Under the pieces are notes generated by a model. That model ran no database searches. It was not told the origin of the DNA and worked only from the letters and a program-made list of their open reading frames with translations. A program made the position numbers and the translations under genes. Of a stretch of DNA of 64,000 bases, positions 55,197-63,926 are shown in pieces (within the stretch, counting starts at the first letter, position 1; every line of letters begins with the position of its first letter). The stretch is from Marinifaba aquimaris (GTDB taxonomy: Bacteria > Pseudomonadota > Gammaproteobacteria > Enterobacterales > Alteromonadaceae). The stretch covers positions 20,111 through 84,110 of the forward strand of contig NZ_JABULX010000018.1 of assembly GCF_013328345.1 (NCBI RefSeq), written 5' to 3'.

Positions 55197-55865
55197 TTTC
55201 ATTCTTATCAGTCTTGATTGGGTGTGTTGAGCTGATGTTAAACGCGTACACAAATCGATGAGGATACCTGCCGTTGCGCCCCATATTAACTGTCCTTGAA
55301 ACGGCATGAAATACACATCAAAGCTAAAGTGACGACCTTTAAAAGTGCGTTTTATATTTTTGACCAACAGCTCTTGCTCAAAAATTAAATGCTTAAGCGG
55401 TAAAAATATAGGCTTTTCGACTTCTTGCTCATTTAACACTAAGCTATCGACATTTGGTTGTACATAAGTGAGATAGGGTTCAATGCTAAAACCAGTAAGG
55501 GTATTGAAGGTGTGCAGCTGAGTGATGAGCTGCTGTTGATTGGCTTTGATACCAATTTCTTCATCTGATTCACGAAGTGCGGTATCAAGTAACTGATTAT
55601 CTAGGTTTTCATCAAATTTGCCACCGGGAAAGCTTATTTGCCCAGGGTGTGAGCGTAAAAAATCTTGCCTCTTAGTCAGTAGAATACTAATACCTTGGGT
55701 ATTAGATAATTTAGGGTTATTGACTAATGGAATAGTGACTGCAGATTTTTTTAGTTTGAATTCATCGTGCTGTTTTAGCTCGGAAACTAAAGGGTGAACC
55801 GCATCGGCAGGGCTGTGGTGCAGTGTAACTTTAGAGCTCAGGTGTTCGATGTTATTCCAGTCCAT
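55194..55865 (-). CDS. CoA pyrophosphatase-type Nudix hydrolase (NudL-like)
   Basis: A 223-residue Nudix protein expected to cleave coenzyme A or its derivatives to 3'-phosphoadenosine monophosphate and phosphopantetheine. It has the CoA-specific motif 'LLTKRQDFLRSHPGQISFPG' just before the Nudix box, and 'ALRESDEEIGI' supplies the catalytic R-E-x2-E-E. The N-terminal Glu of the general Nudix box is not evident, as in other NudL proteins. It lies downstream of pabB on the same strand with about 80 bases between, so a shared transcript is possible. Confidence 0.9.
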   Translation of the reverse strand: MDWNNIEHLSSKVTLHHSPADAVHPLVSELKQHDEFKLKKSAVTIPLVNNPKLSNTQGISILLTKRQDFLRSHPGQISFPGGKFDENLDNQLLDTALRESDEEIGIKANQQQLITQLHTFNTLTGFSIEPYLTYVQPNVDSLVLNEQEVEKPIFLPLKHLIFEQELLVKNIKRTFKGRHFSFDVYFMPFQGQLIWGATAGILIDLCTRLTSAQHTQSRLIRMK

Positions 55866-55948
55866 TTATATCCTCTATACCCTCTATGTCCCGACCTACT
55901 TAGCTACCCTTTATGTTGCCCTGATTGTCCTTTGTTATGTCATTAGCC

Positions 55949-57364
55949 TTAACTATCTGACAAACAAGGTAGGATCTTAGCGACCTTATCAAAGGTTTCT
56001 TGATATTCCGATTCTGCTTTTGAATCATAAACTAAGCCGCCACCAGCCCAACAGTAGATTTTATTTTGTTCGGTCACTAAAGTACGGATGGCTATATTGG
56101 TATCCATTTTTCCACGCCAGTCGATATAACCGATTGCGCCGCAATATACATGACGCCTATGTGGTTCTAATTCTTCAATGATTTCCATTGCTCGAATTTT
56201 GGGAGCGCCGGTAATTGAGCCTCCCGGGAATGCGCCTTTGAGCAAGTCAAAAGGCGACTTATCAGAGGCAAGTTCACCTTCAATGGTTGAAACCAGGTGA
56301 TGAACCGCTGGAAAGCTTTCAATCTCGAAAAGTTTAGGTACTTTTACTGTGCCAGGCTTTGCACTCCTGCTGATATCGTTTCGCAACAAATCAACAATCA
56401 TCAAGTTTTCTGCTCTGTCTTTATCAGCCGATTGTAGCTGTTGTTTTAGGGCTTCATCTTGGGTTTTATTTTTGCCACGAGGTAAAGTACCTTTAATGGG
56501 TTTCGTTTCAATTCGCCCACCGTTGAGTTCTAAAAAACGCTCTGGAGATATGCTTAAAATGGCATTGTTTTCGGTGCGAATAAAGGCAGAAAAAGGCGCT
56601 TTATTTTGCTCTGTGAGCTTACTGTAAGCGTGCCATTCATCGCCTTGATATGAGGCACTAAAACGCTGCGCAAGGTTGATTTGATAACAATCGCCTTCAA
56701 CGAGATAGGCTTTAACCTGTCCAAACTTAGCGTGATAATCTGCTTCACTCATATTGGCTTGCCAATCGGAAGTCAGTTCAAAATGCTGATTATGACTTTG
56801 CTCTTGGGCATCAAGCTTTGTCAGTAACTGACTAATTCTACCAAGCGCGGGGTTAAAATCGATGCCATACCAAGTATGGTGGTGACTATCGTAAATTAAA
56901 GCCCAATCATAAATGGCTAAATACATGTCAGGGCATGTTAATTCGTTTATGGCTTGGCTGGGCAGTTTTTCAATACTGCGGCCCAAATCATAACTTAACC
57001 AACCTGCTATCCCACCTAAAAATGGCAGAAAGTTATATTCAGATGTTAACAACGTTTGGTAATTATCAGGTTGTGTACGTTGCCAAATTTGCTCGGCTAA
57101 CGCAAAAGGGTCTGAATCTGATTGTTCAATTGCCGTTTTAGTTCCATCAATGATACGACTGACTTCAGTTTCACCGTTTTGATGAATGACTAGATGCGAA
57201 GGCTGGCTGAGTATAATGTCAAAGCGCGAATTTTCGTGTTCACTTTTTCCTGAATCGAGCAAAATGGCGCCAGTTTGATTTTGAACCAAACTAAAAACCT
57301 TTTTACTACATGCAGTTAGATCAAGTTTGAAAACGGGTGATTGAGGGAAAGTGGTATTAGTCAT
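55949..57364 (-). CDS. pabB: Aminodeoxychorismate synthase component I
   Basis: Makes 4-amino-4-deoxychorismate from chorismate with ammonia from PabA, on the way to folate. The 471-residue chorismate-binding enzyme has 'FLPFLGGIAGWLSYDLGR' near the N-terminal half and the catalytic region 'SPERFLELNGGRIETKPIKG', where PIKGT with the active Lys marks PabB rather than TrpE (PIAGT). 'RNDISRSAKPGTVKVPKLFE', 'FPGGSITGAPKIRAMEII' and 'AGGGLVYDSKAESEYQET' follow. No separate pabA is seen here. Confidence 0.95.
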   Translation of the reverse strand: MTNTTFPQSPVFKLDLTACSKKVFSLVQNQTGAILLDSGKSEHENSRFDIILSQPSHLVIHQNGETEVSRIIDGTKTAIEQSDSDPFALAEQIWQRTQPDNYQTLLTSEYNFLPFLGGIAGWLSYDLGRSIEKLPSQAINELTCPDMYLAIYDWALIYDSHHHTWYGIDFNPALGRISQLLTKLDAQEQSHNQHFELTSDWQANMSEADYHAKFGQVKAYLVEGDCYQINLAQRFSASYQGDEWHAYSKLTEQNKAPFSAFIRTENNAILSISPERFLELNGGRIETKPIKGTLPRGKNKTQDEALKQQLQSADKDRAENLMIVDLLRNDISRSAKPGTVKVPKLFEIESFPAVHHLVSTIEGELASDKSPFDLLKGAFPGGSITGAPKIRAMEIIEELEPHRRHVYCGAIGYIDWRGKMDTNIAIRTLVTEQNKIYCWAGGGLVYDSKAESEYQETFDKVAKILPCLSDS

Positions 57365-57623
57365 TTACATTACAGCAAGATTGTCACTTGACATTGAGTC
57401 AGCTTGAAATCTGACCATTTAACGCCTTTATCTTGGTTATTTTAGTTAGCCTTTAAAACGTAACAAGGTTATCATACGAGACACTTAAAAGGGAGCGACT
57501 TTTATTGATTAAACCCGCTAGAGGTTAAAGATAAAAGCTAACTTTTGTAGCAAGACCTGAACACCTGCCACTTAAGCTTTATCGCTCTATATTTGACAAC
57601 AATAAATCCACAGAGGCCTTGTT
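57365..57623. other. Divergent intergenic region (pabB / fumarase)
   Basis: 259 bases with no gene. It must hold the promoters of both pabB and the fumarase gene. I found no clear box pair and no CRP- or FNR-type palindrome. Confidence 0.35.
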
Positions 57624-59150
57624 ATGACGGTTATTCGCCAGCAAGATTTTATCGATAGCATCGAAGATGCTCTTCAGTATATTTCTTATTACCATCCACT
57701 CGATTTTGTTCAAGCTATCGAAAAGGCATACCACAAAGAAGAAAGCCAAGCGGCCAAAGATGCGATGGCGCAAATTTTAATTAACTCACGTATGTCGGCT
57801 GAAGGTAAGCGTCCGTTATGTCAAGATACAGGTATCGTGACTTGCTTTGTTAAAGTAGGTATGGATGTTAAGTGGGATAAAACTGACATGACTATCCAAC
57901 AGATGGTTGATGAAGGTACACGTCGTGCATATAACAACCCAGACAACCCGCTTCGCGCTTCAATTGTAGCCGACCCAGCGGGTGCGCGTAAAAATACAAA
58001 AGATAACACGCCATCAGTTGTTCACATTGACACTGTGCTAGGTAGTGAAGTTGAAGTGATGATTGCTGCTAAAGGTGGTGGCTCAGAAAACAAATCTAAA
58101 ATGGTGATGTTAAACCCAAGTGATTCAATTGCTGATTGGGTTGTTAAAACATTACCAACTATGGGCGCGGGCTGGTGTCCGCCGGGTATGATTGGTTTAG
58201 GTATTGGTGGTACAGCTGAAAAAGCAGGTGTATTAGCTAAAGAAAGCCTAATGGACCCAGTTGATATTCAAGAACTATTAGATCGTGGCCCTGAAAACGC
58301 AGAAGAAGAATTGCGTTTAGAAATTTATAAGCGTGCTAATGAGTTAGGTATTGGTGCACAAGGCCTAGGTGGTTTAACTACCGTTGTTGATGTAAAAATT
58401 AAATCAGTGCCAACACACGCTGCATCAAAACCAGTTGTGATGATCCCTAACTGCGCGGCAACACGTCATGCTCATTTCCATCTTGATGGTTCAGGTCCAG
58501 CGGATTTAACGCCACCTAAATTAGAAGATTGGCCTGAAATCACTTGGGAAGTAGGTGAAAATACGCGTCGCGTAAACATCGATGAAGTGACTCCTGAAAA
58601 TGTACAAAGCTGGAAAACTGGTGAGACATTATTATTATCAGGTAAAATCTTAACAGGCCGTGATGCTGCTCATAAACGCATTCAAGAATATATGGAACGC
58701 GGTGAAGCTTTACCGAACGGTGTCGATTTTAATGGCCGTTTCATTTACTACGTAGGCCCAGTTGATGCGGTAGGTGATGAAGCGGTTGGTCCAGCTGGTC
58801 CAACAACATCAACACGTATGGATAAGTTCACTGACTTAATGTTATCTAAAACTGGCCTAGCGGGCATGATAGGTAAAGCTGAGCGTGGTCCTGCCACGGT
58901 AGAAAGCATTAAAGATCACAAAGCGGTTTATTTAATGGCTGTGGGTGGCGCTGCTTACCTTGTTTCTAAAGCGATTAAGAAAGCAAAAGTTGTCGCTTTT
59001 GAAGATTTAGGAATGGAAGCGATTTACGAATTTGAAGTTGAAGATATGCCAGTAACGGTTGCTGTTGACTCAACAGGTGACAATGCTCACGAAACAGGCC
59101 CTGCAATCTGGAAAGCTAAAATAGAAGATTTGAATAAAGAATTGAGCTAA
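57624..59150 (+). CDS. Class I fumarate hydratase (4Fe-4S)
   Basis: The oxygen-sensitive iron-sulfur fumarase of the citric acid cycle, converting fumarate to malate. The 508-residue chain joins the alpha part, with 'RPLCQDTGIVTCFVKVG' (cluster Cys) and 'KGGGSENKSKMVMLNPSD', 'GAGWCPPGMIGLGIGGTAEK' (second cluster Cys) and 'VMIPNCAATRHAHF' (third Cys), to the beta part, with 'GKILTGRDAAHKRIQEY' and 'GPTTSTRMDKFTDLML'. It is of the FumA/FumB type rather than FumC. GAGG precedes the ATG, and a strong terminator follows. Confidence 0.95.
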   Translation: MTVIRQQDFIDSIEDALQYISYYHPLDFVQAIEKAYHKEESQAAKDAMAQILINSRMSAEGKRPLCQDTGIVTCFVKVGMDVKWDKTDMTIQQMVDEGTRRAYNNPDNPLRASIVADPAGARKNTKDNTPSVVHIDTVLGSEVEVMIAAKGGGSENKSKMVMLNPSDSIADWVVKTLPTMGAGWCPPGMIGLGIGGTAEKAGVLAKESLMDPVDIQELLDRGPENAEEELRLEIYKRANELGIGAQGLGGLTTVVDVKIKSVPTHAASKPVVMIPNCAATRHAHFHLDGSGPADLTPPKLEDWPEITWEVGENTRRVNIDEVTPENVQSWKTGETLLLSGKILTGRDAAHKRIQEYMERGEALPNGVDFNGRFIYYVGPVDAVGDEAVGPAGPTTSTRMDKFTDLMLSKTGLAGMIGKAERGPATVESIKDHKAVYLMAVGGAAYLVSKAIKKAKVVAFEDLGMEAIYEFEVEDMPVTVAVDSTGDNAHETGPAIWKAKIEDLNKELS

Positions 59151-59171
59151 ATCTTGATTTTGATAACTAAC

Positions 59172-59206
59172 AAAAAAGCCCTGATACTTTAATATCGGGG
59201 CTTTTT
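59172..59206. terminator. Terminator after the fumarase gene
   Basis: A stem AAAAAGCCCTGATA/TATCGGGGCTTTTT with loop CTTTAA. The T-run is on the plus strand, and the A-run allows use by the convergent M48 protease gene. Confidence 0.9.
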
Positions 59207-59233
59207 ATTATTGGGTATTTAGACGACTACTGA

Positions 59234-60031
59234 TTAATGGCTAAACTCGTGAACGTGATTGTTTAAGTGAGTAACGCGCTCATCAAGCGCTGGGTGAGAG
59301 CTAAGCCAACTCGTATAATTTGCATTTTCATCACTGACCGTCTTTAGCTTCTGTAAAACCTCTACCATAGCCTGATTATCACCATGTAATGCAACCAATC
59401 TTGCAGCAGCGTATTCATCAGCTTGGGTTTCGGCATCACGAGAAAACTTGGCACCAATACCAATTGATGCGCCGCTGACTAAAATATCTGCTACCGCTGA
59501 TATATCACCGAGCAAGATACTCAAAGTAACTGAGACAATTGATACCTTAACCATACTTTCAACTACATGGTTATGATGGACATGACCAATTTCGTGTAAC
59601 AATACCGCTTGAACTTGTTTGTCATCATTTAACAGTGAAATCATTTCATCTGTGATGACGATGGTTCCATTGGCTAGAGCAAAAGCGTTGGGCTTTTCCT
59701 CCCATGAGCGAAATAGTAGTTGGTATGTTTTGGTTAATTCTGCATGCTCAGATTGCTCTGGTACCAAGGCTTGAAACAATTGACTGTAATGGGCTTGTTG
59801 CTCAGCTGTTAATTGCGTATCAAGCATCTGATGATCTGAGAGTGATTCGATACCACTTTCATCTAAAGCTTCATAAATACTTTGCGGTAAACTTTGTGCA
59901 ATCGCTTCAGATGAATAGGGCAGTACAGTATAAATAAATTTATACGTAGCAAGTGTCAGCACTAAAACGGTTGAGATAATAATCGCAGACCATTGTTTTT
60001 GTTGATCTGTCAGGTTTTGCAACAATGACAT
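59234..60031 (-). CDS. M48-family membrane metalloprotease
   Basis: A 265-residue zinc protease. An N-terminal helix anchors it (about 13-35), and the catalytic motif H-E-x-x-H is at residues 146-150 ('VLLHEIGHVHHNH'). A hydrophobic hairpin follows (about 155-185), then the third zinc ligand Glu in 'RDAETQADEYAA', and 'LSSHPALDERVTHL'. It resembles HtpX- and Oma1-type enzymes that remove faulty membrane proteins. I use the ATG at 60031 because AAGGA lies 8 bases before it; it shares a base with the TM2 gene's stop (TGATG). It is the last gene of a four-gene operon. Confidence 0.9.
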   Translation of the reverse strand: MSLLQNLTDQQKQWSAIIISTVLVLTLATYKFIYTVLPYSSEAIAQSLPQSIYEALDESGIESLSDHQMLDTQLTAEQQAHYSQLFQALVPEQSEHAELTKTYQLLFRSWEEKPNAFALANGTIVITDEMISLLNDDKQVQAVLLHEIGHVHHNHVVESMVKVSIVSVTLSILLGDISAVADILVSGASIGIGAKFSRDAETQADEYAAARLVALHGDNQAMVEVLQKLKTVSDENANYTSWLSSHPALDERVTHLNNHVHEFSH

Positions 60032-60408
60032 CAACTTATTCCTTTATTATGGATTTCATCCAAAATACTGGCCATTACTTGATTGTTATAGCGATAAACA
60101 ATGCGCTGACTGAAAAATAACTGAGGCAGCTCTAACAAAAATACCAAGATGAGTACAATCCAACCGCCTAGCTCCAGAAAAGCGAGGCCTAATAAAATCA
60201 ACACAATATTGATTGCACCTCGGCCAAATTTACCTAAGTAAAAATGATGCAGGCCAACGACAACAAACCAATTCAGTACAGCATAAGTATCGGGATCTTT
60301 TACTTTTAATTTTTCTTGTTGGTAGTAATACTGTTTTTGCTCATCGGGTAATTTGGCAATTTCTTGGCGCAGTTGTTCTTCTTCGGCTTGAAGTGCTTGC
60401 ATATCCAT
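60031..60408 (-). CDS. TM2-domain membrane protein
   Basis: A 125-residue protein. An N-terminal charged helix, 'EEEQLRQEIAKLPDEQKQYY', precedes a TM2 domain: two membrane helices around 'VVGLHHFYLGKFGRGAINI' (the diagnostic motif) and 'GGWIVLILVFLLELPQLFFS'. TM2 proteins have no agreed function in bacteria. It overlaps the M48 protease gene by one base and starts 6 bases after the YidD gene, so all are translated from one transcript. Confidence 0.88.
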   Translation of the reverse strand: MDMQALQAEEEQLRQEIAKLPDEQKQYYYQQEKLKVKDPDTYAVLNWFVVVGLHHFYLGKFGRGAINIVLILLGLAFLELGGWIVLILVFLLELPQLFFSQRIVYRYNNQVMASILDEIHNKGIS

Positions 60409-60414
60409 AGTGAT

Positions 60415-60639
60415 TTATCTCAGCGGGTCTTTTTTAATTTCGGTACAGTCGGGATCGTCACAGCGTTTTATACGCGTCCAGCCCATTTTCATACCTTTTA
60501 TAACGCCGTACTTATCAATAGCTTGATAAGTGTATTCTGAGCATGTGGGCTCAAAATTACAGGTTAGGTTGAAGTGTTTTTTAGAGCCACCCGTCGCTTG
60601 GTAGCGACGAATTGCTTTTAAAATCAGCCTTTTGATCAT
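60415..60639 (-). CDS. yidD: YidD-family membrane protein insertion efficiency factor
   Basis: A 74-residue YidD-like protein, proposed in the family to help YidC insert membrane proteins. The hallmark 'CNFEPTCSEYTYQAIDKYG' with its conserved Cys residues and 'GMKMGWTRIKRCDDPDC' is clear. In most bacteria yidD sits in the rpmH-rnpA-yidD-yidC cluster; here it lies in another operon, so it may be a second copy or a relocated gene. The start ATG overlaps the DUF4177 stop by one base (TAATG). Confidence 0.9.
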   Translation of the reverse strand: MIKRLILKAIRRYQATGGSKKHFNLTCNFEPTCSEYTYQAIDKYGVIKGMKMGWTRIKRCDDPDCTEIKKDPLR

Positions 60640-60863
60640 TAAGAATGACTACGGCCTAAGGTGATGATAACCGTTTCACGCGTCCAAAATAGTAAGAAAC
60701 GTTTATTTTCTATGACTTGGAATACAAGCTGCCAGCCATGTGCGGCTTCTTCGTTTAGTGTCGCTTCTAGCTTTTTTATAGGTAATCCACTTGAGCCAAG
60801 TAATAACGTACCACAGCCGCCTTCCATCACATGAATTACTTTATATTCATCATATTTTGTCAT
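60639..60863 (-). CDS. DUF4177-like small protein
   Basis: A 74-residue protein starting MTKYDEYKVIHVMEGG and containing 'NEEAAHGWQLVFQVIEN', the short sheet-and-helix pattern of DUF4177 proteins ('YKV ... GWEL'). Function unknown. The frame extends ten codons upstream to 60893, but AGGA lies 7 bases before the ATG at 60863. It opens the overlapping operon with yidD, TM2 and M48 protease genes. Confidence 0.75.
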   Translation of the reverse strand: MTKYDEYKVIHVMEGGCGTLLLGSSGLPIKKLEATLNEEAAHGWQLVFQVIENKRFLLFWTRETVIITLGRSHS

Positions 60864-60967
60864 TGTTATATCCTTTTTTATTGTTGTGAGCACTTTTGAT
60901 ACTACAGAAAAAAACGATAAAAATGAACTGACTGAATATTGAGCACCAAGACAAGGTGCAAGGCTAG

Positions 60968-61429
60968 TTAGCTTTGGTAACCTTCATCTTCGAGTAAATC
61001 ACTGCTGCCGGCTGCATCTCTAGCTAAATCATCACAGCGTTCATTTTCTTCATGCCCAGAATGACCTTTTACCCAATGCCATTCAACATCATGTTTACTA
61101 ACTGCTTGGTCTAAACGCTGCCATAAATCAACGTTTTTGACCGGCTTTTTATCGGCTGTTTTCCAGCCTTTTTTCTTCCAGCCGTGAATCCATTGGGTGA
61201 TGCCGTTTTTAACGTATTGGCTATCGGTCGTTAGATGAACTTTACAAGGTTCGGTGAGTGTTTCTAAGCCGACGATCGTCGCCAACATTTCCATCCGATT
61301 ATTGGTTGTTAATTTATAACCTTGACTCAGTTCTTTGCTGTGAGGGCCAAATTTTAAGACTGCTCCATAGCCACCAGGACCTGGGTTGCCTAAACATGAG
61401 CCATCGGTAAATAAATGCACAGTTTTCAT
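60968..61429 (-). CDS. rnhA: Ribonuclease HI
   Basis: Cuts RNA in RNA-DNA hybrids, needed to remove R-loops and primers. The 153-residue protein has the catalytic D-E-D-D residues in '[20 protein letters not shown]', '[16 protein letters not shown]', '[16 protein letters not shown]' and '[15 protein letters not shown]', with the basic handle '[17 protein letters not shown]' as in the E. coli enzyme. It is divergent from dnaQ, the usual arrangement in gammaproteobacteria. Confidence 0.97.
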   Translation of the reverse strand: MKTVHLFTDGSCLGNPGPGGYGAVLKFGPHSKELSQGYKLTTNNRMEMLATIVGLETLTEPCKVHLTTDSQYVKNGITQWIHGWKKKGWKTADKKPVKNVDLWQRLDQAVSKHDVEWHWVKGHSGHEENERCDDLARDAAGSSDLLEDEGYQS

Positions 61430-61523
61430 ATATTTTTTTTCTGCTTATCGGGTTTTAGGTATTGCTAAGGGTGAGTATAAGTTACTATTAGGCCCAAGTA
61501 TTTAATTTATTTTTGTTTTATTT

Positions 61524-62249
61524 ATGGCACGTCAAATCATTCTGGATACAGAGACAACGGGGATGAACCAAGGCAGTGGTCCGGTTTATCAAGACCATCG
61601 AATTATAGAAATTGGTTGTGTGGAAGTGATTAATCGCCGATTAACGGGTAACAATTTTCACGTTTATATCAAACCCGATCGTATGGTCGATCCTGAAGCG
61701 ATGGAAGTTCATGGTATTACAGATGAGTTTTTGGCTGACAAACCTTCGTTTGCAGATGTTGGCCCTGAGTTTCTTGACTATATTCGCGGTGCCGAAATTG
61801 TCGCTCACAACGCCTCGTTCGACGTCAGCTTTATGGATCATGAATTCAATTTAGAAAAACTGGGTGTTCAAACAAGTGATATTTGCCAAGTAACTGATAG
61901 CTTGGCGATGGCAAAAAAACTATTTCCAGGACAGCGAAATAGTTTAGACGCCTTGTGTAAACGTTATGGTATAGATAACTCACACCGTACACTTCACGGC
62001 GCTTTGCTGGATGCTGAAATCCTTGCCGATGTTTACTTATTGATGACAGGCGGTCAGACTGCTTTGAATTTAGCCAGTGAATTTGACGGTGATGCCGGAG
62101 AGGTTGGGGCGATAAGACGACTAAATTCTCAACGTCCAGCCCTAAAGATTATTCAAGCATCTGCCGATGAACTAAACAACCACCGAGAAAGACTCGAATT
62201 AGTAAAGAAAAAAGGTGGAGCTTGTATCTGGCTAGGTGAGTCTGAGTAA
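61524..62249 (+). CDS. dnaQ: DNA polymerase III epsilon subunit (proofreading)
   Basis: The 3'-5' exonuclease of the replicative polymerase. The 241-residue protein has ExoI 'QIILDTETTGMN', ExoII 'EIVAHNASFDVSFMDHEF' and ExoIII 'HRTLHGALLDAEILADVYL', with the catalytic D-E-D-H-D set. The C-terminal tail (about 185-241) fits the alpha-subunit-binding region. It shares a 94-base divergent promoter region with rnhA and is followed after 15 bases by the next gene, so the two are probably cotranscribed. Confidence 0.97.
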   Translation: MARQIILDTETTGMNQGSGPVYQDHRIIEIGCVEVINRRLTGNNFHVYIKPDRMVDPEAMEVHGITDEFLADKPSFADVGPEFLDYIRGAEIVAHNASFDVSFMDHEFNLEKLGVQTSDICQVTDSLAMAKKLFPGQRNSLDALCKRYGIDNSHRTLHGALLDAEILADVYLLMTGGQTALNLASEFDGDAGEVGAIRRLNSQRPALKIIQASADELNNHRERLELVKKKGGACIWLGESE

Positions 62250-62264
62250 TTGATAGGATAACCA

Positions 62265-63779
62265 ATGACATTGCGTTTGCGCATTCTTTTTCTTTTTTGT
62301 TTAATTGTGACGTTTGGCTCGTCAGCATCTGTCCCTCAGATCAATGATGAGCAGGTTCACCCGAAAGTAAAAGTAAACAACAATGCGCAAAACATACCTG
62401 AACTGAAAATTGATAACCACTCAGCAGCCGATGCAATTCGGTTGCTTGATACACAAGGGCCATTTAATGGCATCCAGCTTTTAGATAACCGCTTTCGCAT
62501 TGATTACGCGGTAGAAGAAATCACTCTCGTTTTTTTCCGTAAATACGGCTCAGCCCCGGTTATTTTAATTCGTCCTGATGGCAGTAAACTATACGCTGCT
62601 ACGATCCCTCCCGAAAAAGGTGACTGGTACGACGATAAAACCTACGACATGATCCGGTTAAAAAATCCTATGGTTGGTCCTTGGCAGGTGGTTGGTAAAG
62701 TCGACAAACAAGCAAGCATGATCATGGTGATTTCAGAAATCGAGCTAATCACAGAATCGCTCCCCCCAGTTATTTTTAGTGGCGAAACAATCAAAATAGG
62801 GGCTTATCTGACCAATAACGGAGACCCGATTCATTATGCATCGTTCAGTGATGCAGTTGGGCTTGATGTTACTTTCACCAGTACTAATAACAGCAACTAT
62901 CAAAACTTTGGTGCAGATGCTGTTCAAGTTGCCACGTTTATGGATGATGGAAAAGGTTTCGATCAAACACCTAAAGATGGTGTGTTCACTGGTGAGTACA
63001 GTTTCGATATTGCCGCAGGTGAATGGTTACCGAGTATGTACCTCGATTTAGGCTTGTTTAACCGTGAAGCAACATTATCACCTATTGTATTAGAACCAGT
63101 CCCTTTTAAAATCGAGGTTGAGTTAACTGAGATAAGTGGAGACTATCACCTGATTAAAATCAGCCCTGATAGTGACAAAATAGATTTCACTAGTTTTGTT
63201 TTTACCGGTAAAGCATTTTATCCAAACGGGGCTGAAGAAGAGTTCATTATCAATGAAGAGTTGATGCCAGATGAACGCCCTGATATGAGGTTATTGAAAC
63301 TGGTTAATTATGATGAGGGTACATACAAAATAGAAATGATGGCTTTTGGTAAAAATACCAATAATCGAGATACCATGATTAAAGTGCCTGAGTTTTTATT
63401 TGTTGCAGAACCTCCTCCTCCTCCGGAGCCTACCCCTGAAGAAATTGCGGCATATGAAGCCAAAAAAGAAGCCGAACGTTTAGCTGCATTGGAAGCAGAA
63501 AGGATACGTTTAGCGAAAGAGCAAGCAGAGAAAGAAAAGCAAACAATGATCATCATTGGGGTCGTCAATATCGTTTTCATTCTATTGGCGGTTATTTTAA
63601 TCCGGATTTTTGTTTTGGGTAAAAAGCCAAAGTTCAAATTACCTTTTGCATTGAAAATACCTAAACTTGGTAAAAATAAAGCTAAAGATGGTGATTCAGA
63701 GTCTAAAGATGGTAAAGACGATAAAAATAAAGCTCCAGACGATGACATCATTGACTTGTCATTGCCTGAAGATAGTTAG
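62265..63779 (+). CDS. TIGR03503-type secreted/membrane protein
   Basis: A 504-residue protein with a signal peptide (about 1-21) and a large extracytoplasmic part ('FRIDYAVEEITLVFFRKYGS', 'APVILIRPDGSKLY', 'DRTPKDGVFTGEY'-like repeats of immunoglobulin-like strands). A Pro-rich then Glu/Ala-rich coiled region (about 383-425) precedes one membrane helix (about 427-448) and a cytoplasmic tail rich in Lys and Asp. I recognise it as the conserved gammaproteobacterial family that follows dnaQ and precedes tRNA-Asp. Function unknown; its build resembles proteins that read a periplasmic signal. Confidence 0.8.
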   Translation: MTLRLRILFLFCLIVTFGSSASVPQINDEQVHPKVKVNNNAQNIPELKIDNHSAADAIRLLDTQGPFNGIQLLDNRFRIDYAVEEITLVFFRKYGSAPVILIRPDGSKLYAATIPPEKGDWYDDKTYDMIRLKNPMVGPWQVVGKVDKQASMIMVISEIELITESLPPVIFSGETIKIGAYLTNNGDPIHYASFSDAVGLDVTFTSTNNSNYQNFGADAVQVATFMDDGKGFDQTPKDGVFTGEYSFDIAAGEWLPSMYLDLGLFNREATLSPIVLEPVPFKIEVELTEISGDYHLIKISPDSDKIDFTSFVFTGKAFYPNGAEEEFIINEELMPDERPDMRLLKLVNYDEGTYKIEMMAFGKNTNNRDTMIKVPEFLFVAEPPPPPEPTPEEIAAYEAKKEAERLAALEAERIRLAKEQAEKEKQTMIIIGVVNIVFILLAVILIRIFVLGKKPKFKLPFALKIPKLGKNKAKDGDSESKDGKDDKNKAPDDDIIDLSLPEDS

Positions 63780-63797
63780 TATCTGGGCTGTTATGGT

Positions 63798-63818
63798 CAA
63801 ATAACGGCAAGTTATTTG
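63798..63818 (+). terminator. Weak hairpin after the TIGR03503-type gene
   Basis: An 8-bp stem CAAATAAC/GTTATTTG with a 5-base loop, AT-rich and without a T-run. A possible but weak transcription end. Confidence 0.35.
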
Positions 63819-63878
63819 TTAAAAATAAGCCTGCTGGCAAAAAAATGCAGTAAATATTAAAAAAGAGCTAAATAGTAT

Positions 63879-63908
63879 TTGACTCAAATCAGCTTACTCA
63901 TTATTATG
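63879..63908 (+). promoter_or_regulatory. Promoter of tRNA-Asp
   Basis: -35 TTGACT (63879-63884) and -10 TATTAT (63903-63908) with 18 bases between; the tRNA starts 18 bases after the -10 box. Confidence 0.7.
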
Positions 63909-63926
63909 CAATCTCTTTCCAGCGCG

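Noticed and set aside
63308..63751. 147-codon minus-strand frame
   Set aside because: Antisense of the Lys/Glu-rich C-terminus of the TIGR03503-type gene; the low-complexity Ser/Leu content is a by-product.
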